Shown piece after piece: positions 7,642-14,803 of a DNA stretch of 64,000 nt; positions within the stretch are counted from its first letter, which is position 1; every line of letters starts with the position of its first letter. The notes below the pieces were generated by a model. The model worked only from the letters and a program-made list of their open reading frames with translations, had not been told where the DNA came from and did not search any database. Origin of the DNA: Blastomonas ursincola (GTDB lineage Bacteria; Pseudomonadota; Alphaproteobacteria; Sphingomonadales; Sphingomonadaceae); assembly GCF_013607875.1 (NCBI RefSeq), contig NZ_VDES01000001.1, forward strand, positions 662,316 to 726,315. The letters run 5' to 3'. The translations under genes were made by a program, and so were the position numbers.

Positions 7642-7667
7642 GTAACCCGCCTTCCCTCCGCATCGAA
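7642..7667 (+). promoter_or_regulatory. SigF-type ECF promoter for the membrane-protein/VOC pair
   Basis: GTAACC (7642-7647), 16 bases, CGAA (7664-7667), followed by T. It begins 11 bases after the tetR stop codon and ends 55 bases before the ATG at 7723. The probable TetR operator at 7673-7688 begins 5 bases further on, covering the expected transcription start. Confidence 0.65.
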
Positions 7668-7672
7668 TTCGA

Positions 7673-7688
7673 TGTAGCGACTATTACA
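7673..7688. promoter_or_regulatory. Second copy of the probable TetR operator
   Basis: TGTA-N8-TACA, with spacer GCGACTAT against GCAGTTAT in the copy at 7053. It overlaps the start region of the SigF-type promoter, where a bound repressor would block transcription. Confidence 0.55.
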
Positions 7689-7722
7689 AAATCCGTTGGC
7701 AGGCATTCGAGAGCATTTGTTC

Positions 7723-8145
7723 ATGAACGAGACCCAGCACCGCAGCTGGTTGAAATTCACCGCCTTCGCCGTGGCCATATTCGGCCCGATCTTCGCGACC
7801 GGCACCATGGAGAGCATCGCGGCGCCAGCGCGCTGGTCGCTCGACATTCTCGCCTGGCCAATCGACGGCGCGCAGGATTTTGCCGCGCCGACCACGCGCT
7901 TTCTCTCCGCGCTCACCGGCGGATTTCTCCTCGGCTGGGGCGTGATGATCTGGTTCCTCGCCACGCGCGTCCACCGGCACGCTCCGGAGCCGGTCCGCCA
8001 GGCGGTGCTGGCGGGACTGCTCGGCTGGTTCCTGCTCGACAGCACAGGCTCGATTGCGTCGGGTCAGCCGATCAACGCGCTCTTCAACGTGGCCGTATTG
8101 CTGATCCTGGTCGGCCCGCTCTGGTTGCCAGCGAAGGAAGCATGA
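7723..8145 (+). CDS. Small integral membrane protein of unknown function
   Basis: The 140-residue protein has about four hydrophobic segments (starting near residues 10, 60, 90 and 115) with short polar loops. I do not recognise the family. The ATG at 7723 is preferred; an in-frame TTG at 7696 would add nine residues. It is preceded by a SigF-type promoter and a TetR-like operator, and overlaps the next gene by four bases (ATGA), so the two proteins are made together. The promoter suggests a part in the same stress response as the bufferin genes. Confidence 0.6.
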   Translation: MNETQHRSWLKFTAFAVAIFGPIFATGTMESIAAPARWSLDILAWPIDGAQDFAAPTTRFLSALTGGFLLGWGVMIWFLATRVHRHAPEPVRQAVLAGLLGWFLLDSTGSIASGQPINALFNVAVLLILVGPLWLPAKEA

Positions 8146-8540
8146 TGCCGATGTCCCCGCTGCCGCTGGACCACCTCACCATCTTGAGCCGCGATGCCGA
8201 AGCAAGCGCGGCCTGGTATGGCGCGCTGCTGCCCTGGCTCGGTTTCGAGCGCGCCAAGCCAGGCATCTGGCACAATGCCAATGGCTTGTACCTGCAGTTT
8301 CGCACGGCCAAGGCCCAAACGCGCCCCTATGAACGCTATGGAGCGGGGCTGAACCATCTGGGCTTCACCGCGCCCGATCCCGGTTTCGTCGAAGCCCTGG
8401 CCGCGCACATGACCAATCTGGGCCATGAGGCGCGGCTGCAGCAGTTCGGCGACGGCATCGTCGCGCTGTTCATGCCCGATCCTGACGGTCTGCGCGTCGA
8501 GGTTTCCTGGTATCCCGAAGGCGTTCCGCCGGTGGATTGA
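8142..8540 (+). CDS. VOC-family (glyoxalase/bleomycin-resistance fold) protein
   Basis: The 132-residue protein has the paired beta-alpha-beta-beta-beta units of the vicinal-oxygen-chelate fold. It opens with L-D-H-L-T-I and S-A-A-W-Y, has a second module G-L-N-H-L-G-F-T, and ends D-P-D-G-L-R-V-E-V. Likely metal ligands are the histidines in each module and the final glutamate, as in glyoxalase I and dioxygenases. The substrate is unknown. It is translationally coupled to the upstream membrane-protein gene. Confidence 0.8.
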   Translation: MMPMSPLPLDHLTILSRDAEASAAWYGALLPWLGFERAKPGIWHNANGLYLQFRTAKAQTRPYERYGAGLNHLGFTAPDPGFVEALAAHMTNLGHEARLQQFGDGIVALFMPDPDGLRVEVSWYPEGVPPVD

Positions 8541-8588
8541 GCCTGCCGGTTCCGGCAGTGGCCTATCCAACGGCGCCCGACCGGCAAT

Positions 8589-9566
8589 TTACGGGAGCAG
8601 CAGCGTCGAGCCAGTGGTCGCGCGGTTTTCCAGGTCGCGATGCGCCTGTTCGGCCTGATCGAGCGGATAGGTTTGGCCGATGGTCACCTTGACCTTGCCC
8701 GCACGGATCATCTGCCACAGCCGCGCCGCGCCCGCCTCGCGCTCGGCCGGATCGGCATAATAATCGAACAGCGTCGGCCGGGTGCTGTAGAGCGATCCCT
8801 TGCTCGCCAGAATGCCGAGATTGACGCCGGTTACCGGCGCACTTGCATTGCCGTAGGAAACGATCAGTCCGCGCCGTCCCGTGCTGTCCAGCGAGGCTTC
8901 CCAGGTATCGAGCCCCACGCCGTCAAAGACCACGCGCACGCCCCCACCGCCGGTCAGCTCGCGCACGCGGCGCGCCGTATCCTCGCGGGTGTAGATGACG
9001 ATATGGTCGGCGCCTGCCCCGCGCGCGAGTGCTGCCTTTTCATCGTTGCTGACGGTACCGATCACGGTCGCGCCGACGGCCTTGAGCCATTGCACCAGCA
9101 GCAGCCCGACCCCGCCCGCCGCGGCATGGACCAGCACCGCCTGGCCCGGCTCGACCCGCGCGCAGCGTTCGACCAGGAATTCGGTGGTGCACCCCTTGAG
9201 AAGCGCGGCGGCGGCGACATCATCCGAAATATCCTCGGGCAACCTGAACAGGCTGGCGGCAGGAAGGTTGCGGATATCGGCATAGGCCCCGCGCGCCGGA
9301 CCGAAGGTCGCCACGCGATCACCGACGCTCAGCCCCTCGACCCCCTCGCCGACCGCCTCGACGATGCCGGCAGCTTCAAGGCCCAGGCCGCCAGGAAGAT
9401 CGACGGGGTAGATCCCGCGCCGGTGATAGGTATCGATATAATTGAGCCCGACCGCGGTCTGGCGCAGCGTCACCTCGCCGGGTCCTGGAGCGGAAAGCTC
9501 GACCGTCTGCCACTCGATCACCTCGGGGCCACCATTGGACCGGATTATCGCCTGGCGTGCCTGCAT
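8589..9566 (-). CDS. qor: Quinone oxidoreductase (zinc-independent MDR family)
   Basis: The 325-residue NADPH-dependent enzyme matches Qor in length and motifs: G-L-N-Y-I-D, the G-L-E-A-A-G-I-V-E segment near residue 65, and the nucleotide-binding A-A-A-G-G-V-G-L-L-L near residue 150. It lacks the zinc-binding cysteines of alcohol dehydrogenases. It should reduce quinones in the cytosol. The ATG at 9566 opens with M-Q-A-R-Q-A; a start six codons earlier is possible. It stands alone, convergent with the VOC gene. Confidence 0.85.
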   Translation of the reverse strand: MQARQAIIRSNGGPEVIEWQTVELSAPGPGEVTLRQTAVGLNYIDTYHRRGIYPVDLPGGLGLEAAGIVEAVGEGVEGLSVGDRVATFGPARGAYADIRNLPAASLFRLPEDISDDVAAAALLKGCTTEFLVERCARVEPGQAVLVHAAAGGVGLLLVQWLKAVGATVIGTVSNDEKAALARGAGADHIVIYTREDTARRVRELTGGGGVRVVFDGVGLDTWEASLDSTGRRGLIVSYGNASAPVTGVNLGILASKGSLYSTRPTLFDYYADPAEREAGAARLWQMIRAGKVKVTIGQTYPLDQAEQAHRDLENRATTGSTLLLP

Positions 9567-9717
9567 CGTTCTGCTCCATCCCATTTGTCGCTGTCTGACG
9601 TCCAGCGTTGACCGATCGCCCTTGCCTTCGCAAGAGGCTCGCCCCTGCCCTACGCCATGCCCATGCTCCTGTCATCGGCTTCAAGCTCTGGGACAGGGGA
9701 AGATGGATGCGAAATGG

Positions 9718-11091
9718 TCAGCCCGGTGCGCCCCCTACTGCCTGATACAGGCCGACCAGTGTCGTCAGTTCGTCAGCCTTGGTCTGGATCAGCGACAGAT
9801 CGACTCCCAGCAGCGCGCGCTGCGCATCCACCTGCTCGATATAGGCGGTATAGCCGGCCCGGTATCGGTTGGAAGCGTGGCGCAGCGCATCTGCCACGGC
9901 GACCCGCTGGGCGCGCAGGGACGTTTCCTGTTCGGTCAGATTGGCGAGCACCGCCATCCGATCCTCGACCTCGCGAAACGCGTTGAGCGCCGCCGAGCGA
10001 TAGGCCCAGGCGGCCTGATCGCGCTGCGCGGTCGCGCCGTCGAGCTGCGCGGTGAGCCGGCCGCCCTGGAAGATCGGCGCGAGGATGCTGCCGCCGAGCG
10101 ACCACAGGCTGATCGGGTCGGCGAGCAGGTCCGAAATCGCGAGGCCTGCGCTCGCGCCCAGATTGATCGAGGGCATGAACTGCGCACGGGCGGTTCGCAT
10201 CTGCGCGTCCGCTGCGGCGATGCGATATTCGGCGGCCGCAATATCGGGGCGGCGGCGAAGAAGCTCGGCAGGCAGGGTCGCGGGCGCCGCCGGCTGGCGC
10301 AGGGCATCGAGCGTCCCGCCGCGCGCGATCGCCCCGGGCAGCTCGCCCGTCAGCACCGCGAGCGCATTTTCCTGCCGTGCGATCTGCGCCTTGAGCTGCG
10401 GCACCAGCTGGACCGCAGCCTGATATTCAGCCTCGGCCTGGCGCAGTTCGAGCTGCGAGGTATAGCCGACCTCGGCGCGGTCGCGTGCGAACTTGAGCGC
10501 CTGCTGCCGCGCTGCCACCGTCTCGTCGAGCACCACCAGGCGCGCATCGAGCGCGAGCAGCGTGACATAGCCCGTTGCGGTGGCTGCGGCGACCGCAAGC
10601 CGTGCTGCCTCCTCGCTGGCCTCGCTCGCAGCGACATTGGCACGCGCCGCATCGACCCTAGCGGCATTCTTCCCGAAAAGATCGAGCTCGTAGCTCGCCC
10701 GGAACGCCGGTTGCGCGGCGACCGAGTTCAATCCCTGCCCGAAGGGCGAGACTTCGCGCCGCGCCGCACCATCAACGCCCAGGCCCAGCGAGGGGAGCAG
10801 CAGCCCGCGCGAGCCGCGCTCGGTGGCGCGGGCTTCCTCGACCCGCGCTGCGGCGATCTGGACATCAGGATTGTTGGCGCGGGCCTTTTCGACCAGCGCG
10901 GCCAGCTGCGGATCGCCAAAGGCCTGCCACCATTGCGCCTCGACCGGAGCGGAGACGCCAAGATCGGTGCGCCAGGCGACCGGCGCGACGACCGACGCAC
11001 CCTGCGGCGCGTCTTGCAGCGCGGGGGCGCAGGCGGAGAGCAGCAGCGCACCAGTAAGCGCGGCGATGAGAGGGCTGCGCATCGGCCTCAC
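9718..11091 (-). CDS. Outer-membrane efflux lipoprotein (TolC/NodT family)
   Basis: The 457-residue protein has a lipoprotein signal ending L-L-S-A-C (C21) and the long alternating coiled-coil and barrel pattern of outer-membrane factors, including W-W-Q-A-F-G-D-P, a NodT-family landmark. It provides the outer-membrane exit duct of the tripartite pump encoded upstream. Its start overlaps the stop of the HlyD-type adaptor gene by four bases, so it is the last gene of a coupled four-gene operon. Confidence 0.9.
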   Translation of the reverse strand: MRPMRSPLIAALTGALLLSACAPALQDAPQGASVVAPVAWRTDLGVSAPVEAQWWQAFGDPQLAALVEKARANNPDVQIAAARVEEARATERGSRGLLLPSLGLGVDGAARREVSPFGQGLNSVAAQPAFRASYELDLFGKNAARVDAARANVAASEASEEAARLAVAAATATGYVTLLALDARLVVLDETVAARQQALKFARDRAEVGYTSQLELRQAEAEYQAAVQLVPQLKAQIARQENALAVLTGELPGAIARGGTLDALRQPAAPATLPAELLRRRPDIAAAEYRIAAADAQMRTARAQFMPSINLGASAGLAISDLLADPISLWSLGGSILAPIFQGGRLTAQLDGATAQRDQAAWAYRSAALNAFREVEDRMAVLANLTEQETSLRAQRVAVADALRHASNRYRAGYTAYIEQVDAQRALLGVDLSLIQTKADELTTLVGLYQAVGGAPG

Positions 11092-12203
11092 TCCCCGGTG
11101 TGTACGGTGGCGACCACGGACATGCCGGGACCAAGCCGTCGGGCGATCTTCTGACCGCGATCAAGCACGATGCGCACGGCTATCCGCTGCGGCACCTTGA
11201 CGAAATTGCCTGCGCCAGTGTCGGGCTTGACGATGCTGAACTCGCTGCTGGCTGCGGGCGCGATGCTCTGGACCCGTCCGGTAAGCTTTGCCCCGCCCAG
11301 CGCATCGACCTCGAGCGTCGCGCGCTGGCCGACCGCCATGTTCTCGGTCTGCGCTTCCTTGAAATTGGCGACGACCCACAGTTCGTCGGGCACGATGTAC
11401 ATCAGCTGCGTGCCCGCACTGACCAGCTGGCCTTCGCGCGCGGTGATCTCGCTCAGCCGACCCGACCGCGGCGCGCGGATTTCGGTGCGCGAGAGCTCGA
11501 ACGCGGCCAGATCGCGCGAGGCTTCGGCGCCCAGTACCTGCGCCTCGAGCGCACCCCGGCCCACGCGGACCGAACGCACATTCTCGGCCGCGATCGCGCG
11601 CTGCGCCTGGGCCTGGCGCACGCCAGCCTGCGACTGCCGCAGTGCTGCCAGCGCCTGATCGCGCTCGCGCAGGGAGACCGACCCTTCGTCGACCAGCTCG
11701 TTGATCCGGTTCATGTCGGCCTGGGCCTTCTGATAGCCGGCCTGCGCGCTCGCCACGGCGGCGTCCTGAAGCTGCAGCTGGGCCTGGGCCGAGCGCAGGC
11801 TCTGCTCGCTATTGGCGAGGTTGGCCTTTTGCGCGGCTATGTTTGCCGCGCCCTGCTGCACCTTTTCGCGGAAGGGCGTTGCATCGATGCGCGCGAGCAG
11901 CTGGCCCTGTTCCACCTTCTGGAAATCGGCGACGCGGACCTCGACCAGATAACCTGCGACCTGCGGGCTGACGATGGTCGTGCGCCCGCGCACATAGGCG
12001 TTGTTGGTGGTCTGGTCGCCCCCGGCAAAGGGCGGCAATCCCCAGGAGAATAGCGCGACGAGCACGCCGATCACGATCAGCACGCTGGCAACCAGCACGC
12101 GCTGGCGCGACAGTTGCGGCGACCAGCCCTTTTCAGGCGGTGCAGGTGCGGCCGTGCTGCTCGATGCTTCGGTGGTGGCGGCTTGCGGGTTGGTGGATGT
12201 CAT
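11088..12203 (-). CDS. HlyD/EmrA-family membrane-fusion adaptor
   Basis: The 371-residue periplasmic adaptor has a cytosolic tail, one membrane anchor (near residues 33-52), a biotinyl-lipoyl-like hairpin (T-T-I-V-S-P-Q-V-A-G-Y), a long coiled-coil hairpin rich in Q and A, and the return segment T-E-I-R-A-P-R-S-G-R-L. It links the MFS pump to the outer-membrane duct. The real start is the ATG at 12203 overlapping the stop of the pump gene. The same frame stays open far upstream but is a shadow of that gene. Confidence 0.9.
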   Translation of the reverse strand: MTSTNPQAATTEASSSTAAPAPPEKGWSPQLSRQRVLVASVLIVIGVLVALFSWGLPPFAGGDQTTNNAYVRGRTTIVSPQVAGYLVEVRVADFQKVEQGQLLARIDATPFREKVQQGAANIAAQKANLANSEQSLRSAQAQLQLQDAAVASAQAGYQKAQADMNRINELVDEGSVSLRERDQALAALRQSQAGVRQAQAQRAIAAENVRSVRVGRGALEAQVLGAEASRDLAAFELSRTEIRAPRSGRLSEITAREGQLVSAGTQLMYIVPDELWVVANFKEAQTENMAVGQRATLEVDALGGAKLTGRVQSIAPAASSEFSIVKPDTGAGNFVKVPQRIAVRIVLDRGQKIARRLGPGMSVVATVHTGE

Positions 12204-13888
12204 GGCTCGTTCCTTGCGCGCATGGCCTCGATAAAGGCGAGTTCCTTGGCGAGCGGATTGCGCCCGCGAATCTTGTTGATCACCCAAGGCACGAACAGCG
12301 CGACGAAGGTGATCGCCGAGAGCGTGCCGATGAGGAAGAAGACGTCGTTGAATGCGAGCACCGCGGCCTCGCGCCCGATCTGCGCGGAGATGCTGGCCGA
12401 GGTCGCCTGCTGCACCAGCGCCGGATCCTGCTGAAGCGGGACCGTGCGCTGCGCAGCGTTCGAAAAGGCCTGCGAGAGCTGGGCGTTGCTCATCGCCAGC
12501 GTCGTTCCGGCATCGATCAGATGCGTCTTCAGCCGAACTGTGTGGAAGGCCGACAGCAGCGCGATCCCCGCCAGGCCGCCGACCGATTGCGACAGCGAGA
12601 AGATGGCGATGAAGCTGATGATCATGTTCTGACCCGCCGCCAGCGCGCGCAGCATGCCCTGCATCAGCACCGGCCCCATGGCGAACACCGCGGCAAAGGC
12701 GATTGCCGCTTGCGACAGATACAGGTCCTGCGGGCGGCTCATGACGCCGGTGCGGGTATCGGCAAAGGCGGCGACGCCGATGACCAGCACGGCAAACAGC
12801 ACCGGACGGGTGAGGTCCTTGGGGTCGAGCCGGATCACCGACAGCAGCATGCCCGCGACCGTCGCACCGGTGAGCACCCAGAAATAGCCGGTCAGCTGCT
12901 CGTTGCCATAGCCGAGCGCGGTGAACATGCCGCTCGCGCCGAAGCCCTGCTCGGCCACCAGGATGCGTACGGTCGCGCCGATCGCCGCGATGCTCAGGAT
13001 CGCGCGGCTCGACAGCCAGCTCAGATCGAGCATCGGGCTCTTGCGATTGGCCTCGATCAGCAGACAACCGCCCAGGCCGATGACCGCCAGTGCCACCGCA
13101 TAGCCGAGCCAGGGCGCGTCCCACCACACGATGCGACCAAGGATCAGGAATGCGCATAGCGAGGCGACGCCCAGCACGAACAACGCCATGCTGGGAATGT
13201 CGAGCTTCTCGAATGTTAGCTTGCGGACCCCCGGTGGCAGGCGCAGCAGATAGACAAAGGCGAGCCCGAGCAGCGACAGCGCGAACTGGAACTGGAAGAC
13301 ATGCGCCATGTCGCCATCGACCAGCAGCGCGGGCGAGAGCGCCCGGGTGAGCGGAAAGGCGATCTGGGTCAGGCCGAGCGAGAGCACGAGGCCGACGGTG
13401 CGCATCGCCGCCGGAAGCCCCTGCATCAGATAATAGATGGTGAGCGCCGACAGCCCGCTCGCGGCGATTCCCGCCACCGCGCGCGCGGCCAGCTCGGCAT
13501 GATAGCCCGGACCGATCAGTTGCACGAAATTGGCGAGCACCAGCCCCGCCATCGCCCAGCGGACGAAGAGCTGGATGCCGAATTCCTGCCGGACGCGGAA
13601 CAGCAGCATGCTCATCGTGGCATAGGTCGCGTAGAACGCCACCGTCATCCAGCCCGCCTCGACCGGGGTCAGCGCGAACTCGGCCTGCAGCGCGGGCGTG
13701 TTCGCCAGCAGAAAGCCGTTCTGCGCGCCGCCGACCAGGCCGATGAACACGCCGATGGCCAGATAGGCGGCCTTTCTTCGGGGCGGATGATCGGGATTGG
13801 CAGGCGATCCGGGCAGGATCGGCATCTCGTGCGGCTTGAACGCATAGCCGTCGGCCTTGTCGATCAGGGGACGCGGGGGCTCAGCCAC
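12200..13888 (-). CDS. EmrB-type multidrug transporter (MFS, DHA2 family)
   Basis: The 562-residue protein has about 14 membrane helices, expected of DHA2 proton-driven drug exporters, and an extended cytosolic N-terminus rich in proline. The start is GTG at 13888, placing it 8 bases inside the end of the tetR gene; its stop overlaps the adaptor gene. It pumps amphipathic compounds from the cytosol or inner membrane into the adaptor and duct. The substrate range cannot be predicted from sequence. Confidence 0.88.
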   Translation of the reverse strand: MAEPPRPLIDKADGYAFKPHEMPILPGSPANPDHPPRRKAAYLAIGVFIGLVGGAQNGFLLANTPALQAEFALTPVEAGWMTVAFYATYATMSMLLFRVRQEFGIQLFVRWAMAGLVLANFVQLIGPGYHAELAARAVAGIAASGLSALTIYYLMQGLPAAMRTVGLVLSLGLTQIAFPLTRALSPALLVDGDMAHVFQFQFALSLLGLAFVYLLRLPPGVRKLTFEKLDIPSMALFVLGVASLCAFLILGRIVWWDAPWLGYAVALAVIGLGGCLLIEANRKSPMLDLSWLSSRAILSIAAIGATVRILVAEQGFGASGMFTALGYGNEQLTGYFWVLTGATVAGMLLSVIRLDPKDLTRPVLFAVLVIGVAAFADTRTGVMSRPQDLYLSQAAIAFAAVFAMGPVLMQGMLRALAAGQNMIISFIAIFSLSQSVGGLAGIALLSAFHTVRLKTHLIDAGTTLAMSNAQLSQAFSNAAQRTVPLQQDPALVQQATSASISAQIGREAAVLAFNDVFFLIGTLSAITFVALFVPWVINKIRGRNPLAKELAFIEAMRARNEP

Positions 13889-14513
13889 AGTCGAGCACCT
13901 CGTCGATCAGCACCAGCTCGAGCGCGTCGCCGAACCTTTGGTCGTCCTTCATGCCCTCGACCAGTCTCGTCAGCCGCTCGCGCCGGGCGACGCTGCTGGC
14001 TGCCGCATAGATGAAGTTGGCGACCCTGAACTCGAGATGGAGCGTCGGCCTTGCCAGCGACTGCGCAGCAGCGCGCGCCAGATCGTAGAAGCGCTGATGG
14101 AGCGGAGCGGACAGTTCGCGCAGCAGCCAGTCCGATCGATCCGAGTCGACCGTGATATCGCGCAGAATGAGACGCGGGACTTCCGGATGGGCCAACAGAT
14201 GCGCGATATACGCGGCCATGATCCTGCGCAGCCGCGCGGCAGGTGAGGAGCCGCCCTCCCCGCTTTCGGCCGCGCTCAGCGCATCGAACAATTGGGCCGC
14301 CGCGCTTGCAACAAGCGCCTTCCACAGCCCCAGCTTTCCGCCGAAATGATAGGATATCAGCGCGACATCCGCCCCGGCATCGGCCGCGATCAGGCGCAGC
14401 GGCGTGGCCTCATAGCCCTTGGCGGCAAAGTGCGTCCTTGCCGCCTCGAGCAGGGCGGCGCCGACATCTCGCCCATTATCTCTGGGGCGTCCGGGATTCT
14501 TGCGATCTGCCAT
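13881..14513 (-). CDS. TetR-family repressor of the efflux operon
   Basis: The 210-residue protein opens with a basic tail (M-A-D-R-K-N-P-G-R-P-R) and a TetR helix-turn-helix (Y-E-A-T-P-L-R-L-I-A-A-D-A-G then A-L-I-S-Y-H-F-G). The C-terminal part resembles the CecR-like subgroup (DUF1956). It is first in the operon with the MFS, HlyD and TolC-type genes, and a perfect palindrome lies 37 bases upstream of its start. It therefore probably represses its own pump until an exported compound binds. The ATG at 14513 is chosen over 14540. Confidence 0.88.
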   Translation of the reverse strand: MADRKNPGRPRDNGRDVGAALLEAARTHFAAKGYEATPLRLIAADAGADVALISYHFGGKLGLWKALVASAAAQLFDALSAAESGEGGSSPAARLRRIMAAYIAHLLAHPEVPRLILRDITVDSDRSDWLLRELSAPLHQRFYDLARAAAQSLARPTLHLEFRVANFIYAAASSVARRERLTRLVEGMKDDQRFGDALELVLIDEVLDCG

Positions 14514-14550
14514 GTGCCTTCCAAGCGTTCGGCGCGACACGGCCGAGCTA

Positions 14551-14568
14551 ATTCAACGTCTGTTGAAT
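14551..14568. promoter_or_regulatory. Operator of the efflux operon
   Basis: ATTCAACGTCTGTTGAAT is a perfect 7-base inverted repeat around a 4-base centre, located 38-55 bases before the tetR start. It is the only strong palindrome in the 290-base gap 14514-14803, which otherwise shows no gene. Confidence 0.65.
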
Positions 14569-14803
14569 ACGTCGCCGATGAGGTCGGGTTCCGAGCACGC
14601 AGAAAAATTATAACATGGATTAATCGCAGCTGCGGTTTTGGTTGCCACAGCCACGCACGCAGCGGGTCAATTGGCGCCTTTCGGTGCGCGCAATGGCACC
14701 GCCCGGCGCTCGGCCGCGCCGGTCCGTTTCCACGCGGCAAGCAGGATTATCCTAAGCCTGCCGACCGCTGCGCCAGAAGCGCGACGGTCGGAACAGGCTG
14801 GGC

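Noticed and set aside
11088-13157. A 689-codon open frame covering the adaptor gene and much of the MFS gene
   Set aside because: Only the part from 12203 onward has adaptor features; the N-terminal half is a shadow of the transporter in another frame.
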